Shown here: piece after piece, positions 1 to 7,553 of the stretch | Numbering within the stretch: the stretch's first letter is position 1 | Layout of the letters: each line of letters opens with the position of its first letter | Assembly (NCBI GenBank): GCA_963823165.1 | Contig: CAWGKV010000003.1 | Coordinates: 62,001-126,000 of the forward strand | Length of the DNA stretch: 64,000 nt | Origin: Roseiarcus sp963823165 | GTDB taxonomy: Bacteria > Pseudomonadota > Alphaproteobacteria > Rhizobiales > Beijerinckiaceae | Reading direction: 5' to 3' | Notes under the pieces: generated by a model | The model's input: the letters and a program-made list of their open reading frames with translations, nothing else | Database searches by the model: none | Told to the model about the DNA's origin: nothing | Translations under genes and position numbers: made by a program

Positions 1-612
1 GAAGGTGCGGGTCGCCGGATGGGTGAGTTCGCCGCGGCGGGCGGGCGCGACCCGCGCCACCATATTCGCGAGCTGCAGCGTCGAAACGAAGGGCGCCGTC
101 TTGCGGTCGGCGACGATCGCGCGGGCGATGCGGCGCGAGGCGCGCTCTTCTCCCAAATGGAACAGGATGTCGGCGATCGTCGCCTCGTCCTCTTCCCGCA
201 GGATGTCGGCGGCGCTGCGGCCCGTGCCCTCCATCCGCATGTCGAGCGGAGCGTCGAAGCGCAGCGAAAAGCCGCGCTCAGCCTCGTCGAGCTGCATCGA
301 CGATACGCCGATGTCGAACACGATCCCTTCGACCTTCCCAAGGCCGAGGTCCTCGGCGACCGCGCCGATGTCGCCGAAGCGCGCCTCGACCAGTCGCAAC
401 CTGCCGCCCGACGCCGCAACGAGGTCCGCGCCGCGCCGAATGGCGGCGGGGTCGCGGTCGAGCGCGACGACCTCCGCGCCGCGGTCGAGGAGCGCCCGCG
501 CATAGCCGCCGGCGCCGAACGTTGCGTCGACGATCAGCGACCCTTCGCGCGGCTGAAGCGCCTCCAGCACCTCGGCGAGCAGAACCGGGACGTGGCGCGA
601 GGTCTCGCTCAT
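1..612 (-). CDS. rsmH: 16S rRNA (cytosine1402-N4)-methyltransferase RsmH, 3' part cut by window edge
   Basis: The minus-strand frame is open from the ATG at 612 to the window edge (204 codons, no stop). It starts MSETSRHVPVLLAEVLEAL, followed by a SAM-binding segment around residues 28-35 (VDATFGAGGY) and the family hallmark ELTHPATRTF at the cut end. RsmH methylates C1402 of 16S rRNA with SAM and is the second gene of the division/cell-wall cluster. Its ATG overlaps the mraZ stop as ATGA (609-612), which indicates translational coupling. About a third of the protein is missing off the left side. Identity rests on motifs and the mraZ neighbour. Confidence 0.93.
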   Translation of the reverse strand, partial: MSETSRHVPVLLAEVLEALQPREGSLIVDATFGAGGYARALLDRGAEVVALDRDPAAIRRGADLVAASGGRLRLVEARFGDIGAVAEDLGLGKVEGIVFDIGVSSMQLDEAERGFSLRFDAPLDMRMEGTGRSAADILREEDEATIADILFHLGEERASRRIARAIVADRKTAPFVSTLQLANMVARVAPARRGELTHPATRTF

Positions 613-1064
613 GCCGTCGAATTGGCGCCGCGCTCGGCCCGCAAGCGCAACAGGCGGCCGCGCGCCTCCTCGAGATAGCCTGAGAAGCGGGACGGCTCCC
701 AGATCTGGAACTTGTGTCCCAGCCCCACGAAGACAGCTTCCTCGCGCAGGCCGAGCGACGCCTTCAGCCGCTCGTCCAGCGACACGCGGCCGTCCGCGTC
801 CATGCGCAAAATCTCGCTCGTCCCCATGAGCGCGGTCGCCAGAGCGTCGCTGGCGGGCGAGAACGCCGGCATCGCCGCGATGAGCGAGTCGATCTCGGCC
901 AGAAGCCGGTGGCCGCCGCAGTCGAGGGCCGGAACGTCGAGCGACGGATAGGCATAGACGCCCTCGAAGCCGTCCTTCGCCAGGACCTGCCGGAACGGGG
1001 CGGGGATCGAAATCCGGCCCTTGGCGTCGAAGCGGTGGGTGAAGTGGGAGAGGAAACGTTCCAA
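609..1064 (-). CDS. mraZ: Transcriptional regulator MraZ
   Basis: MraZ is an AbrB-like double swapped-hairpin DNA-binding protein that controls its own division/cell-wall cluster. The protein has the first-repeat motif FTHRFDAKGRISIPAPFR near its start and a second AbrB-like half further on (ILRMDADGRVSLDERL). The open frame runs back to 1187, but that extension would translate through the TGGG boxes at 1151-1184. I therefore place the start at the TTG at 1064 (LERFLSHFTHRF), giving 151 aa, close to the family's usual 140-160. Confidence in the exact start is moderate because no strong ribosome site precedes it. It overlaps rsmH by 4 bases. Confidence 0.9.
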   Translation of the reverse strand: MERFLSHFTHRFDAKGRISIPAPFRQVLAKDGFEGVYAYPSLDVPALDCGGHRLLAEIDSLIAAMPAFSPASDALATALMGTSEILRMDADGRVSLDERLKASLGLREEAVFVGLGHKFQIWEPSRFSGYLEEARGRLLRLRAERGANSTA

Positions 1065-1150
1065 GGGGCGCGGCCCCGCGATGCGAGGGACCCTCAGCGG
1101 GACGAGCAGGGCTCTGAGGCATCGGCTCGCGGTCCGCTTTCGGGATGATC

Positions 1151-1184
1151 TGGGATACCATGGGAGCTTATGGGCATCAATGGG
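1151..1184. promoter_or_regulatory. Four TGGG repeats at 10-bp spacing, putative MraZ operator
   Basis: TGGG occurs at exactly 1151, 1161, 1171 and 1181, each followed by six variable bases. MraZ is known to bind TGGG-type direct repeats with 10-bp periodicity upstream of its own gene. The boxes lie about 90-120 bp upstream of the proposed mraZ start. They read TGGG on the plus strand, so relative to mraZ transcription they appear as CCCA. The function is inferred from spacing and position. Confidence 0.72.
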
Positions 1185-1260
1185 CATATGAGGTCGACAA
1201 GGTTAAACTTCCGTTATGGCGAAGGGTATTTGGGGCGGACGCCAGTGGTTTAAGAGCCTG

Positions 1261-1556
1261 TTTCAAAAACCCCACCCTCGTCCTGGCGCCCAGGGGCCTC
1301 GAAGGACGATCCACTGGCGCAGGCGACGTCGCAAACGCCCTCTGGAGCACCGTTCGAGCGCCTTTGCTTTCGCAAAGGCCGCCTTACAGGAAAGTTCGAG
1401 TCGTGCTCTCTGTGCCCTTAGTGGGATCGCTGTGTTCTTCGTGTTTATTCTTTTTCCACCACGAAGAAGCGAAGAATACACGAAGGTCACAACGGCTGCG
1501 ACATTCGTGCGCAGTGGGTCGGCGCCGCGGGTGGCCAACTCACCATGAGGTCGAAT
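1261..1556 (+). repeat. Dispersed repeat R1, copy 1 (CACGAAG-type intergenic repeat)
   Basis: This block matches the reverse complement of 56351-56654 over nearly its whole length and matches 4421-4567 over its second half. It contains a perfect stem-loop at 1360-1379 (GCCTTTGC, loop TTTC, GCAAAGGC), then GTCGTGCTC, CCACGAAGAA, ACACGAAGGTCACAA and GGTGGCCAACTCA. Open frames through it are not conserved between copies, so it looks noncoding. The flanks (1188-1260, 1557-1719) hold no gene I can support. Confidence 0.7.
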
Positions 1557-1719
1557 CCTTCTGCTTTCGCAAGGCGCCTCTGGACGAGATCGAGATTTTT
1601 GAAGCAGACCTTGGCGCTAACGATGTGTGACGAGGATCACAGCGGACGAAGATTCGAACTGCTACAAAAGCTGAGAATTTGCCAGACCAACTCTTGTTGA
1701 TCAGCAATGGGAGTCGAAT

Positions 1720-1932
1720 ATGAGCCTTGCTCATTCAGATCGAATTGCGGGCCGGCCAGCCTCGCGAGTAATAGCAGGTTCTGGAAACCTCAATCGAAGA
1801 CTGGCCGCTTGGGTGCTGCTTGTCGTATTCCTATCCGGTTACTTCGCTTTATGCGGCTATGTCGTCGTCCGTGGTTCAGGCGATCAAACATCGCCGGCAA
1901 GTTCCGCGGCCGTCATTTCCAACGACCTCTAA
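1720..1932 (+). CDS. Small single-pass membrane protein, hypothetical
   Basis: This is a 70-residue frame starting ATG at 1720 with GGGAG seven bases upstream, a plausible ribosome site. Residues about 27-50 form one hydrophobic segment (LAAWVLLVVFLSGYFALCGY) preceded by two arginines, so a single membrane helix with a cytoplasmic N-terminus is likely. The 20-residue tail is polar. It resembles no family I can name and sits alone between repeat R1 and the TetR gene. It could be a chance frame; the helix and ribosome site are the only support. Confidence 0.35.
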   Translation: MSLAHSDRIAGRPASRVIAGSGNLNRRLAAWVLLVVFLSGYFALCGYVVVRGSGDQTSPASSAAVISNDL

Positions 1933-2119
1933 GTCCATTCAAATCGCATTACGAACCCTTACTCGATCCTCCAACTCAGTCGGCTTCGGGCCGCGCCGCC
2001 TATGACGCGGATAGAGCCTGCGAGAGCGGCGAGGCGGGTAAGAAAGCCGCGGATCCGAGCAAGCGCCCGTTGTTTTTGCGGCCTGCAGCGCTGACTGCGC
2101 CTCGGCCGACGGCCCGTGT

Positions 2120-2782
2120 CTACAACGCGTCGCCCGCGGCCCAGCCGCGTAGCAGGGTCTCGGTGGCGGACCGGACGCGGCGGGAGATCGCCTCTTTCGA
2201 CGGAGGCCCCGAGACGCCGAGTCCCTGCTTCAGCTGATCGACGCCGAGCCATGCCGCGACGAGTTGCTCCGCGGCAAGGTCCGCGTCCGGAAAGGAAAGG
2301 CGCTCCCGCTCGCGAATAAGGTCGAGGAAGCGCGCGACCCGCCGCAGCACCGCGGCAGGGCCCGCGGCGTAGAACGCCGCGGCGAGAGCGGGAAATTCAT
2401 CGGCGCTGGCGGCCATGACGCTCGCCGTCCGGACGATTTCGGGCCTGAGCAGGAATTCGACCAGCCGCTCGCCAAACTCCGACAGCCGCTCCGACGGCGC
2501 AATCCCTTCTGTTTCGGACAGCTCGGGCAGTTCGAAGTCCTTCAGGTTGCGCTCGAAAACCGCCGCAAGCAGCGCCGGCTTGTCGGGGAAATGACTGTAC
2601 AAAGTCATTTTCGACACCGACGCACGGTCGGCGACGGCCTCCATCGCGGTCCCGTCAATGCCGCGCTCGAAGAAAAGCGCGCTGGCGGCGTCCAGGACCG
2701 CCTCGCGCTTTTTCAGATCGCGCGGCCTTCCGCGCGCGCCCCGCCGAGCCTTCCTCGAGAGATCGTGATGGCTCGAATTCAT
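2120..2782 (-). CDS. TetR/AcrR family transcriptional regulator
   Basis: The protein has 220 residues. An N-terminal helix-turn-helix domain spans about residues 22-75 (REAVLDAASALFFERGIDG, then VSKMTLYSHFPDKPALLAAV), the classic TetR layout with Tyr and Phe in the recognition region. The remaining helical C-terminus would be the ligand and dimerisation domain. It is divergently transcribed from the FAD monooxygenase at 2851, with only 68 bp between the starts. That gap contains an inverted repeat (2791-2817), so it most likely represses itself and the monooxygenase and is released by that enzyme's substrate. The ligand is unknown. Confidence 0.88.
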   Translation of the reverse strand: MNSSHHDLSRKARRGARGRPRDLKKREAVLDAASALFFERGIDGTAMEAVADRASVSKMTLYSHFPDKPALLAAVFERNLKDFELPELSETEGIAPSERLSEFGERLVEFLLRPEIVRTASVMAASADEFPALAAAFYAAGPAAVLRRVARFLDLIRERERLSFPDADLAAEQLVAAWLGVDQLKQGLGVSGPPSKEAISRRVRSATETLLRGWAAGDAL

Positions 2783-2790
2783 GGACTCAG

Positions 2791-2817
2791 TCGTCCAGAT
2801 ATCATATTAGTGGACGA
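2791..2817. promoter_or_regulatory. Inverted repeat, putative TetR operator
   Basis: TCGTCCA (2791-2797) and TGGACGA (2811-2817) form perfect 7-bp arms around a 13-bp AT-rich centre. They sit in the 68-bp gap between a divergent TetR regulator and its likely target monooxygenase. The centre contains a TATCAT-like -10 element. Binding is inferred from arrangement. Confidence 0.6.
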
Positions 2818-2850
2818 TACCGTACATGAAATGGACCTGAAAGCGCAATC

Positions 2851-4116
2851 ATGGAGCAATTGAAAGTCGCCATCATCGGAGCGGGAGTCGGCGGCCTCTG
2901 TCTGGCGCAGGGGCTGAAATGCGCCGGCCTCGCAGTCGAGGTTTTCGAGCGCGACGCGTCGCCGACGAGTCCCGTCGCGGGATACCGCCTCAGCATCAGT
3001 CCTACCGGGAGCCGCGCGCTCAAGGCCTGCCTGCCGGACGCGGTTTTCGAAAGGCTGACGCAGCTCGCGTCCGCGCCGAGCCGCAGCGTGACGTTCTTCG
3101 ATCATCGGTTGAACCGATTGCTCGCCCTGGATCTCCCGAACATCGACCGCCGCCAGCTCGACGCCGAGCGGCCGATCGGCCGAGGGGTCCTGCGTCGCAT
3201 ATTGCTGCAGGGGCTCGACGATGTGGCGCGTTTCGGCAAGAAGTTCGTATCCTTCGAGGACGGCCCGGACGGACGGGTGACGGCGCGCTTCGGCGATGGA
3301 TCGGCTGCCGCCGCTGACCTTATCATCGGCGCCGACGGCGCGAACTCGGCCGTCAGACGACAGCTTCTGCCCGACGCCCAGAGGGTCGAGACGGGCATCG
3401 TCGCGGTCGGCGGCAAGATTCCGCTCGACGACGAGGTGAGGACGCTCACGCCGCCGGCGATCATGCGGGGACCGACGTTGATCCTCGGTCCACAAGGGCG
3501 CTTCATGTTCTGGAACGCCGTCCAGTACGGCGATCTCGAAGCCGCCGGCGATGGGCGCGAAGCTCCCGCCGATCGCTGCGAGGAATATGTGATGTGGGGG
3601 TTCAGCGCCCCCCGCCGGCGGTTCGATTTGCCCGGCGGGCCGGAGGAGCTTCGCGGCGACGAATTGAAGGGCGTCGTCGATCGGCTCGCAGCCGACTTTG
3701 ATCCGCACCTGCGGCGGCTCGTGCAAAGGTCCGACCCGTCGACGGTTCATTCATTCTCGGTCAAAACTTCGGTCCCCGTGCGGCCGTGGAAGACGCGCAA
3801 CGTGACCTTGCTCGGCGACGCGCTTCACAACATGCCGCCCTATCGCGGCGTCGGCGCGAATGCGGCGCTCTGGGACGCGGCGCTGCTCCGCGAAACGATC
3901 GTCGCCGTCGATCGAGGCGATCAGCCGCTCCTTCCGGCGCTCGCAGACTACGAACGACGGATGATCGATCATGGCTTCCGTCTCGTGCGCGCGTCGCTCA
4001 ACAACACCGCGCGTTTCCACGCCGAGAGCCCGATCCGGCGCGCGATCACCAAGACTTTCTTCCGAACCATGGACAATGCGCCCGCCCTGAAGGCGGCCAT
4101 GCTGGGCGGCCGGTAA
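2851..4116 (+). CDS. FAD-dependent monooxygenase (PHBH/UbiH-like flavoprotein)
   Basis: The product has 421 residues and all the fingerprints of the class A flavoprotein monooxygenases: the dinucleotide motif VAIIGAGVGGLCLAQGL at residues 6-22, the DG motif IIGADGANSAVRRQL near 155-170 and the FAD-ribityl GD motif VTLLGDALHNMPPYRGVG near 320-337. Such enzymes use NAD(P)H and O2 to hydroxylate aromatic or other small molecules in the cytoplasm. Substrate cannot be told. The start at 2851 is chosen because the ATG at 2831 is out of frame. It is probably controlled by the divergent TetR gene. Confidence 0.9.
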   Translation: MEQLKVAIIGAGVGGLCLAQGLKCAGLAVEVFERDASPTSPVAGYRLSISPTGSRALKACLPDAVFERLTQLASAPSRSVTFFDHRLNRLLALDLPNIDRRQLDAERPIGRGVLRRILLQGLDDVARFGKKFVSFEDGPDGRVTARFGDGSAAAADLIIGADGANSAVRRQLLPDAQRVETGIVAVGGKIPLDDEVRTLTPPAIMRGPTLILGPQGRFMFWNAVQYGDLEAAGDGREAPADRCEEYVMWGFSAPRRRFDLPGGPEELRGDELKGVVDRLAADFDPHLRRLVQRSDPSTVHSFSVKTSVPVRPWKTRNVTLLGDALHNMPPYRGVGANAALWDAALLRETIVAVDRGDQPLLPALADYERRMIDHGFRLVRASLNNTARFHAESPIRRAITKTFFRTMDNAPALKAAMLGGR

Positions 4117-4872
4117 TCCCGATCCGCGAATATTGAGGAGATGACACGAATTCCCCATTTCGATCCAGCTGGCCTGTTCTGCGGGACGGTGCGGAGCGCG
4201 TGAGCAGTCGCGGCGGAGGCCGCCGCTAACCATGTCCAGCGCCACGCACAACAATTTCTTGCCATTCGAACGAAACAGGAACACAATTGGCCTCCAACTG
4301 GCGGGAAGTCCGGGATGTCGGCGTCTTTCGAACCAACTCCGCCGAAAAGGCGGGAAACGAGGCGAGCATGGGCGAAAACATGGCGCTCCGCATCAAACGA
4401 CGGCTTACGCCTATGGCACGAGAGTCGTGCTCTCGTGCCCTTCGTGGCACCCTTGCGTTCTTCATTCTTTTCACCACGAAGAACAGGAAGATTACACGAA
4501 GGTCACAAGGCTGGAAACTTTCGTGCATAGCGGATCGGCGCAGCCGGTGGCCAACTCAGGATGAGGTCGGTGGAACTGATCCCGCGATCTTCGCCGCCTG
4601 CTTGGGAGCCAACCATCGCAGCAGTTACAAAACAATTTGGATTCCGGCGTAACCCTTTGAAGTTTCATGACTCCGGGAAGACTTTTCCTTTGATTGGGCT
4701 ATCCCTGATTTTGCTCCGGTGGGCGCTGGGCTTTGGCGGAATGTCCTCCGGCTTGGATCGCCTGACCCCGATGCAAGGAAGCGAACCGATCGAATCGATG
4801 GGATCGGAGCCAGCCTCGGCGAAGCGGTCCAAGCCGCCTATGCGCAATCCCCGCCTCGCGCCGGCGCGCGCT
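4117..4872. other. Intergenic gap of about 750 bp without a supported gene
   Basis: The gap lies between the monooxygenase and glgP, which end towards each other. It holds repeat R1 copy 2 (4421-4567). The many short open frames are not conserved among R1 copies and show no recognisable domain. I see no clear terminator with a T-run. Confidence 0.6.
4421..4567 (+). repeat. Dispersed repeat R1, copy 2 (partial)
   Basis: It shares with copies at 1261-1556 and 56351-56654 the run GTCGTGCTC, CACCACGAAGAA, TTACACGAAGGTCACAA and GGTGGCCAACTCAGGATGAG. It lacks the upstream half containing the GCAAAGG stem-loop. Closest relative in the window appears to be copy 3 (both keep CACGAAGAACAGGAAG-like sequence). 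Confidence 0.65.
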
Positions 4873-7383
4873 CTACTGCACCGGGCAAGGCTTCGCATGC
4901 CAGATTTCGGTTGCGTACTCGTGGATCGTGCGATCGCTCGAGAACTTTCCGGAGGCGGCGATGTTGAGGATGACCTTGCGCGCCCATTCGTCCGGCTTGC
5001 GGTGGAGATCGCAGAGCGCGCCGTCGGCATGCAGGTAGGACGTCAGGTCGGCGAGGTGCATGAACTGGTCGCCGTGGGTGAGCAGGGCGCCCCGCAGCGG
5101 CTCGAAGATCCCTGGCTCGTCGCGGCTGAAATGGTCGGAGAAGATCAGGTCGAGCGCCGCCCGCGTCTCCGGCTCGTTCTGGTAGTGCCAGTAGGGGCTG
5201 TACCAGGGGCGGCTGCTGGCGACTTGATCGGCCGTCAACCCGAACAGGAAGAAGTTCTCTTCCCCCGCCTCTTCCGCCATCTCGATGGTCGCGCCGTCGC
5301 GCGTCCCGAGGGTCAACGCGCCGTTCATCATGAACTTCATGTTGCTCGTGCCGCTCGCCTCGTAACCCGCGGTGGAAATCTGGTTCGAGACGTCGGCCGC
5401 CGGAATGAGGCGCTCGGCGAGCGAGACATTGTATTCCGGCAGGAAGAGGACGTTCATCCTGCCGCGCACGGCCGGATCGCTGTCGATCGTGAGAGCGAGA
5501 TTGTTGATGAACTTGATGATGACCTTCGCCAGGTAATACGCGGGCGCGGCCTTGCCAGCGAACAGAAACGTCCTCGGCGGAACGTTGAGGCCCGGGTTCT
5601 CGCGCAGGCGATTGTAAAGAACCACGATCCTCAGCGCGTTGAGCAGTTGCCGCTTGTATTCGTGAATGCGCTTGACCTGACAATCGAACATCGTGTCCGG
5701 GTCGACCGTCGCGTCCGAGTTCGCTTTGACCCAGTCGCTGAAGCGCGCCTTGCAGGCGCGCTGAGCGCCCATGATCTCCGCCCGGAAGGCGGAATCGTCC
5801 GCCAGCGGGCGAAGTTTTTGCAATTGCGAGAGATCGCTGATCCAGGAGTCGCCGATGGCGGAGGAAATCGCGTCGGCGAGGGAGGGATTGGCAAGCCGAA
5901 GCCAGCGGCGCGGCGTGACCCCGTTCGTCTTGTTGTTGAACCGGTCGGGAAACGCCTCGGCGAGGTCGCGAACGGTGGTCTTGCGCAAAAGTTCGGAATG
6001 GATCGCCGCCACGCCGTTGGTGCTGTGGGAGCCGACGATCGCGAGGTTCGCCATGCGGATCTGCTTCATCTGCCCTTCCTCGACCAGGCTCGTTCGGGCC
6101 AGGCGCCCGACATCGCCGGGGAAACGGACGCGAATGTCATCGAGCAGTCGGCGGTTGATCTCGTAGATGATCTCGAGCTGGCGCGGAATCAGGGCCTCCA
6201 TCCACTCGACCGGCCAGCGCTCCAACGCTTCGGGAAGCAGCGTGTGATTGGTGTAGGCGAGCGTCCCGCGCGTCAGGTCCCACGCCTCATCCCAATCCAG
6301 ATGCGCTTCGTCGAGCAGGATTCGCATGAGTTCCGGGACAGCGAGGCTCGGATGCGTGTCGTTGAGCTGGACGGCGGCCTTTTCGGGCAGCAGCCGCCAG
6401 TCCGTATTCAACTCGCGAAACCGGCGGACGACGTCGGCGAGGGAACAGGCGACGAGGAAAAATTCCTGCATCAGACGCAGTCCGCGCCCCTGCGGGGTGT
6501 GGTCGTCGGGATAAAGAACACGCGTCAGCAACTCGGCGTTGAGCGCTTCGGCGATCGACGCGACGAAATCGCCGCCGCTGAAGCGCTGGAAGTCAAACGC
6601 ATGCGCCGCCGTGGCGCTCCACAGACGAAGCGTGTTGATTGTCTTTCCGCCGTAGCCGATCACCGGCCGGTCATACGGGACCCCGATCAGCGTCGTGGGG
6701 CCGTGCGGCGCCATGCGCAGCGATCCGCCACGAACTTCGAACGAGCAGGCGAACGTCACCTCGACGCTCTCGTTGGGGCGAACGACTTCCCAAGGATCGG
6801 GATGACGCAGCCAATTGTCCGACCGCTCCTCCTGCCAGCCGTTGCGAAACTTCTGCCGGAAGATGCCGTGCTCGTAGCGCAGTCCGTATCCCATCGCCGG
6901 AAGCTGCATCGTCGCCATCGAGTCGAGAAAGCAGGCGGCGAGCCGGCCGAGGCCCCCATTGCCCAGTCCCGCGTCGGGCTCCTGGTCCAGGATCTCCATC
7001 CACTCACGGCCGCGTTCGGCGAACGCGCGCTCGACCAATTGGTCGATCATGAGATTCATGATGTTGTTGGCGAGCGAGCGGCCGATGAGAAACTCGATCG
7101 AAACATAGTAGACCCGCTTCGGGTTCTCCCGCTGGTAGGTCTCATCGGTGCGCAGCCAGCGTTCGGAGAGAATGTCCCTCACTGTGCGGGCCGCGGCTTC
7201 GTAGCGCTCCCGTTCGTCGGAGGACTCCAGTTCAACGACGTTGTCGAATTTCAGGTGCCGCTCATAGAGCGCATGCGGACTTCCGGCGAAGCGCGCCGAG
7301 CCGACGCCGTACTGCTCCAGGAGCCTGTCCGGGTCCAATGCGCCGTGCTCCGCCTTGTCGACGGCCTTCGTCACGCTTTCCAT
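4873..7383 (-). CDS. glgP: Glycogen/alpha-glucan phosphorylase
   Basis: This 836-residue protein has the usual length for the family. It phosphorolyses alpha-1,4-glucan to glucose-1-phosphate using pyridoxal phosphate. N-terminal landmarks are VYYVSIEFLIGRSLANNI and EPDAGLGNGGLGRLAACFLD. The C-terminal PLP site EASGTSNMKFMMNGALTLGT lies near residue 680 and carries the PLP lysine, followed by DGATIEM. KRIHEYKRQLLN is also present. All catalytic segments appear intact. Downstream of the phosphoketolase gene on the same strand with a 170-bp gap, so the two may be co-transcribed as a carbon-storage breakdown route. Confidence 0.96.
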   Translation of the reverse strand: MESVTKAVDKAEHGALDPDRLLEQYGVGSARFAGSPHALYERHLKFDNVVELESSDERERYEAAARTVRDILSERWLRTDETYQRENPKRVYYVSIEFLIGRSLANNIMNLMIDQLVERAFAERGREWMEILDQEPDAGLGNGGLGRLAACFLDSMATMQLPAMGYGLRYEHGIFRQKFRNGWQEERSDNWLRHPDPWEVVRPNESVEVTFACSFEVRGGSLRMAPHGPTTLIGVPYDRPVIGYGGKTINTLRLWSATAAHAFDFQRFSGGDFVASIAEALNAELLTRVLYPDDHTPQGRGLRLMQEFFLVACSLADVVRRFRELNTDWRLLPEKAAVQLNDTHPSLAVPELMRILLDEAHLDWDEAWDLTRGTLAYTNHTLLPEALERWPVEWMEALIPRQLEIIYEINRRLLDDIRVRFPGDVGRLARTSLVEEGQMKQIRMANLAIVGSHSTNGVAAIHSELLRKTTVRDLAEAFPDRFNNKTNGVTPRRWLRLANPSLADAISSAIGDSWISDLSQLQKLRPLADDSAFRAEIMGAQRACKARFSDWVKANSDATVDPDTMFDCQVKRIHEYKRQLLNALRIVVLYNRLRENPGLNVPPRTFLFAGKAAPAYYLAKVIIKFINNLALTIDSDPAVRGRMNVLFLPEYNVSLAERLIPAADVSNQISTAGYEASGTSNMKFMMNGALTLGTRDGATIEMAEEAGEENFFLFGLTADQVASSRPWYSPYWHYQNEPETRAALDLIFSDHFSRDEPGIFEPLRGALLTHGDQFMHLADLTSYLHADGALCDLHRKPDEWARKVILNIAASGKFSSDRTIHEYATEIWHAKPCPVQ

Positions 7384-7553
7384 TGCTCCGCCCTCGCTTC
7401 CCGTTTGGTCGCTTCCAGCCCCACTATCGATCTCGAGCCCGGGCGTTCGCGGTCTTCCATCTGTGCCGCCAATTCAGCGCCCGAACGATCGCCAGAGCGG
7501 ATTTGATAGTCTCCCAGATGACGCATTGGCGACGCCAACTCGTCGCGCCTCGC

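Noticed and set aside
1145..1630. Plus-strand open frame starting at the TGGG boxes
   Set aside because: It runs through repeat R1 and is not kept in the other R1 copies.
4561..7506. A 981-codon open frame on the plus strand
   Set aside because: It is exactly antisense to glgP, whose motifs are complete. High GC at third positions opens the opposite strand; the translation has no domain.
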